Source: Terriglobia bacterium
GTDB lineage: Bacteria > Acidobacteriota > Terriglobia > UBA7540
Direction: 5' to 3'
Length of the DNA: 5,621 bases
NCBI GenBank assembly: GCA_030040515.1
Contig: JASHTO010000126.1
Location: forward strand, 1-5,621
Shown here: piece by piece, positions 4,112 to 5,621 of the stretch
Numbering within the stretch: position 1 is the first letter of the stretch
How the letters are laid out: every line of letters begins with the position of its first letter
Notes under the pieces: model-generated
Seen by the model: only the letters and a program-made list of their open reading frames with translations
What the model was told of the DNA's origin: nothing
The model's database searches: none
Made by a program: the position numbers and the translations under genes

Positions 4112-5041
4112 ATGACAATGCACCCGGTGATCAAACGTGCTTTCGGCCAGCGGCTGTTGTTAATGGCCATGGGTGGAGCGGTTATTGCTGCACCGGCCCT
4201 ACCCGGCAGGCTATACGTTGCACAAATCCTGGCCCAGTCCGCGCACACGGCCGCCGCTCCTTCGCCCGCCTTCGAGGTTGCCGCGGTAAAACCAAACCAC
4301 ACCGGGGACCACCGCAGTCACCTTTGGATCAACGATGCCAGCTTCCGAGCGGAGAACCAGCCGGCGAAAGGGCTGATTGAATTTGCCTATGACATTCAAG
4401 ACCCGCAACTCAGCGGCGCCCCGGCGTGGATTGGTTCCGATATGTACGATGTGGACGCAAGGATTGAGGACGCTGACTACCAACAGATAAAGAAGCTGCC
4501 GCTGGCCGAGCAGATTGAGCAGATTCGATTGCGGGTTCAATCGCTGCTGGCCGAACGATTCAAGCTGCAAGCACATCGCGAGACGAGGAAGCTTAGCTGC
4601 TATGCGCTGGTGATTGCGAAAGGCGGACCCAAGCTTCAGCCTTCGGACCCTTCAAGGGACCAAGCTGGCGGAAACCATGATTCGCAGAATCGCACAAGCT
4701 CGATCGTGGGATTGAGCACGATGCACCATACGGACGCTCGTGTGGCCGTGTTGGTACAGGAATTGTCGCGGCGACTGGGCGTCACCGTGCTGGATCGGAC
4801 CGGCCTGACAGGCAAGTATGATTTTGACCTTCAATATGCTCGCGAAACCAACGGTGATGGGATGTTTCGTGCGAACCAGAGTGATAATCCTGGGCGAAAT
4901 GGCGCTCCCGATAGCGCACCGTCCGGCGGACCGTCAATTTTTACAGCGCTTCAGGAGCAGCTTGGTCTGAGACTGGAACGCACCAAAGGCCCGGTCGAAG
5001 TAATCGTTATCGACCACATCGAGCGGCCAACCGGGAATTGA
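4112..5041 (+). CDS. TIGR03435 family (DUF3738) exported protein
   Basis: A 309-residue protein from the ATG at 4112. An earlier GTG at 4067 (AAGGA ten bases before it) would add 15 residues, and an ATG at 4118 would remove two. I prefer 4112/4118 because they put the basic IKRAFGQR directly before the hydrophobic stretch LLLMAMGGAVIAAPAL, a normal signal peptide, and GGAG lies just upstream. The family signature is clear: PAFEVAAVKPN (52-62), KGLIEFAYDIQDPQLSGAPAW (from 86) with DMYDVDARIED, the helix LLAERFKLQAHRET (145-158) with SCYALVIAKGGPKLQPS, VLDRTGLTGKYDFDL (226-240), and the closing ALQEQLGLRLERTKGPVEVIVIDHIERPT (279-307). Domain PF12543 is expected. The function is unknown. The family is greatly expanded in Solibacter-like Acidobacteria and is often found with or fused to M56 peptidases. 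Localisation is probably periplasmic or secreted. Confidence 0.92.
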   Translation: MTMHPVIKRAFGQRLLLMAMGGAVIAAPALPGRLYVAQILAQSAHTAAAPSPAFEVAAVKPNHTGDHRSHLWINDASFRAENQPAKGLIEFAYDIQDPQLSGAPAWIGSDMYDVDARIEDADYQQIKKLPLAEQIEQIRLRVQSLLAERFKLQAHRETRKLSCYALVIAKGGPKLQPSDPSRDQAGGNHDSQNRTSSIVGLSTMHHTDARVAVLVQELSRRLGVTVLDRTGLTGKYDFDLQYARETNGDGMFRANQSDNPGRNGAPDSAPSGGPSIFTALQEQLGLRLERTKGPVEVIVIDHIERPTGN

Positions 5042-5058
5042 TCGCCCAGTTCTACCCC

Positions 5059-5092
5059 AGGGTGGTGCAAGTTTTGCGAGCGCAAAACGTTC
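5059..5092 (+). repeat. 34-bp direct repeat, copy 2, downstream of the TIGR03435 gene
   Basis: Same orientation as copy 1, starting 18 bases after the TIGR03435 stop codon. Here the hairpin is perfect: GTTTTGCG followed by AG and CGCAAAAC. A T-rich stretch (TTTCTTTTTT, 5107-5116) follows about 20 bases later. It is too far away for a standard intrinsic terminator, though the hairpin could still protect or end the transcript. Confidence 0.8.
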
Positions 5093-5145
5093 TGACCACA
5101 TGTGGAATTTCTTTTTTCGGAAACTCCGCGGGCGGTGCAGATTTC

Positions 5146-5198
5146 GTGGCACGGGCATCCTGCCCGTGACGCTGACACGGCCTGGAAGGCCGTGCCAC
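5146..5198. repeat. REP-like doublet of two inverted GTGG hairpins
   Basis: The outer inverted repeat is GTGGCACGG (5146-5154) with CCGTGCCAC (5190-5198), nine perfect base pairs. The inner hairpins are CACGGGCA-TCC-TGCCCGTG (5150-5168) and CACGGCCT-GGA-AGGCCGTG (5176-5194), each with an 8-bp stem and 3-base loop. Each end, read inwards, is GTGG followed directly by the stem. The design is the same as the doublet at 2522-2573, with a different sequence. Confidence 0.8.
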
Positions 5199-5345
5199 AA
5201 CCTAGGAACATAATAAAAACAAGTGGGTTATTGATTAAGAGGCAAAAGCGGCCTCGAAAAGACCGATTTGTGGCCTCTTGTCTAGCCTTGGATTGCGGAA
5301 ATCCCTTGCGGATTTTTCCGGTTATTGGGGTGATTGGGTAGACGG

Positions 5346-5371
5346 TCATTTCCGCGATTTTCGCGGAATGA
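5346..5371 (-). terminator. Hairpin after the aminotransferase gene, possible terminator
   Basis: TCCGCGA (5351-5357) and TCGCGGA (5361-5367) pair perfectly over a TTT loop, and the stem extends outwards with one bulged base (TCATT with AATGA). It starts two bases beyond the stop codon of the minus-strand aminotransferase gene. No T-run follows on that strand, so it is either a weak terminator or an mRNA end-protecting stem. Confidence 0.4.
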
Positions 5372-5373
5372 CT

Positions 5374-5621
5374 CTACAACTTCATCTTCGCCAACACACG
5401 CGCGAAAGCCGCGTGCGTTTCCTCCACATCGCGGTCGTCGTGAACCGTGGAGACATAGATGCGGCCGTCGGGAACCAGGATGACGCCTTCTTCCATTGCC
5501 AGGAAGAGAAAACGCCGCAGGCGCTCCGCATTGTCTTCGAGGGTGTCACGGTATTCCCACATTTCGTTGCGGCTGGTGAAATGCAGGCACAGCGCGGCCC
5601 CGAAGCCCGTGACCTGGAGAG
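5374..5621 (-). CDS. Class III aminotransferase, glutamate-1-semialdehyde aminomutase-like, C-terminal part
   Basis: The gene enters from the right edge and ends at TAG 5374-5376, leaving 81 codons in the window. An internal ATG at 5562 is not the start, because the frame is open to the edge and the preceding residues LQVTGFGAALCLHFTSRNE belong to the family. That segment is the strand before the C-terminal domain (compare the GGMFGIFF region of HemL). It is followed by YRDTLEDNAERLRRFLFLAMEEGV, then ILVPDGRIYVSTVHDDRDVEETHAAFARVL, where HemL has EGVYLAPS...SVAHSMEDINNT. Enzymes of this fold use pyridoxal phosphate. The catalytic lysine lies outside the window. HemL itself makes 5-aminolevulinate, but many paralogues act on other substrates, so I assign only the family. 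Confidence 0.8.
   Translation of the reverse strand, partial: LQVTGFGAALCLHFTSRNEMWEYRDTLEDNAERLRRFLFLAMEEGVILVPDGRIYVSTVHDDRDVEETHAAFARVLAKMKL

Larger units (their letters stand above)
5042..5373. other. Convergent intergenic region of 332 bases with repeats, no gene
   Basis: This lies between the stop codons of two convergent genes. It contains repeat copy 2 (5059-5092), a REP-like doublet (5146-5198), and an A-rich stretch near 5200-5240. AAGAGGC (5237-5243) pairs perfectly with GCCTCTT (5273-5279), and its inner GAGGC can alternatively pair with GCCTC at 5251-5255. A weak hairpin around 5297-5324 (CGGAAATCC with GGATTTTTCCG) and the palindrome at 5346-5371 complete it. An open frame across 5102-5341 is made of repeat sequence and is not a credible gene. 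Confidence 0.55.

Noticed and set aside
3271..4302. 343-codon minus-strand frame as a large gene
   Set aside because: It is a chance join of the antisense of the TIGR03435 start, the antitoxin N-terminus before its frameshift, and out-of-frame toxin sequence.
5059..5116. Classic intrinsic terminator after the TIGR03435 gene
   Set aside because: The repeat forms a perfect hairpin, but the T-run lies about 20 bases beyond it instead of directly after the stem.
4934..5349. Two minus-strand frames containing a KLAPP or SQNLHHP segment
   Set aside because: They are translations of the 34-bp repeat and the REP-like doublet in different frames, overlapping the TIGR03435 gene end.

Overview
The window looks like chromosomal DNA of an acidobacterium, most likely a Candidatus Solibacter/Bryobacterales relative. 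The main clue is a gene of the TIGR03435 (DUF3738) family, a family named from Solibacter. Supporting clues are a BlaI-type repressor followed by the typical start of an M56 (BlaR1-like) peptidase, and a high density of palindromic intergenic repeats. Verrucomicrobia or Planctomycetes carry some of these parts and cannot be fully excluded. No rRNA, tRNA or CRISPR array was seen.

Layout, left to right. (1) On the minus strand, bases 1-196 hold the first 65 codons of a glucuronate isomerase-like amidohydrolase. Upstream of it, in the same direction, lies a sugar phosphate isomerase/epimerase (359-1219). Together they suggest sugar or sugar-acid catabolism. A 111-bp palindromic repeat sits in the gap. 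(2) Minus-strand 1533-2324 encodes a two-helix membrane protein with a proline-rich linker and an unrecognised C-terminal domain. (3) Bases 2325-2703 hold a REP-like doublet, two small palindromes and a very clear promoter with a BlaI operator between its -35 and -10 boxes. That promoter drives blaI (2704-3105, plus strand). (4) An 85-bp inverted-repeat element follows, and then a good ribosome binding site and the first 18 codons of an M56/BlaR1 sensor peptidase (from 3255). The sensor gene breaks off near 3308. (5) Past the break, on the opposite strand, lies a type II toxin-antitoxin pair (3368-3897). Both partners are frameshifted but otherwise well conserved. (6) The TIGR03435 gene (4112-5041, plus strand) follows, flanked by two direct copies of a 34-bp repeat. 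(7) The convergent gap 5042-5373 holds another REP-like doublet. At the right edge the C-terminal 81 codons of a class III aminotransferase (glutamate-1-semialdehyde aminomutase-like) enter on the minus strand.

How it fits together: the centre appears to be a decayed or rearranged BlaI/M56 regulatory locus. The repressor and its operator look intact. The membrane protease that would inactivate the repressor is reduced to a stub. A dead toxin-antitoxin module occupies the position of the missing sensor, and a TIGR03435 protein, often encoded near or fused to such sensors in Acidobacteria, stands next to it. At least four kinds of palindromic or repeated elements lie in the gaps, which suggests repeat-mediated rearrangement.
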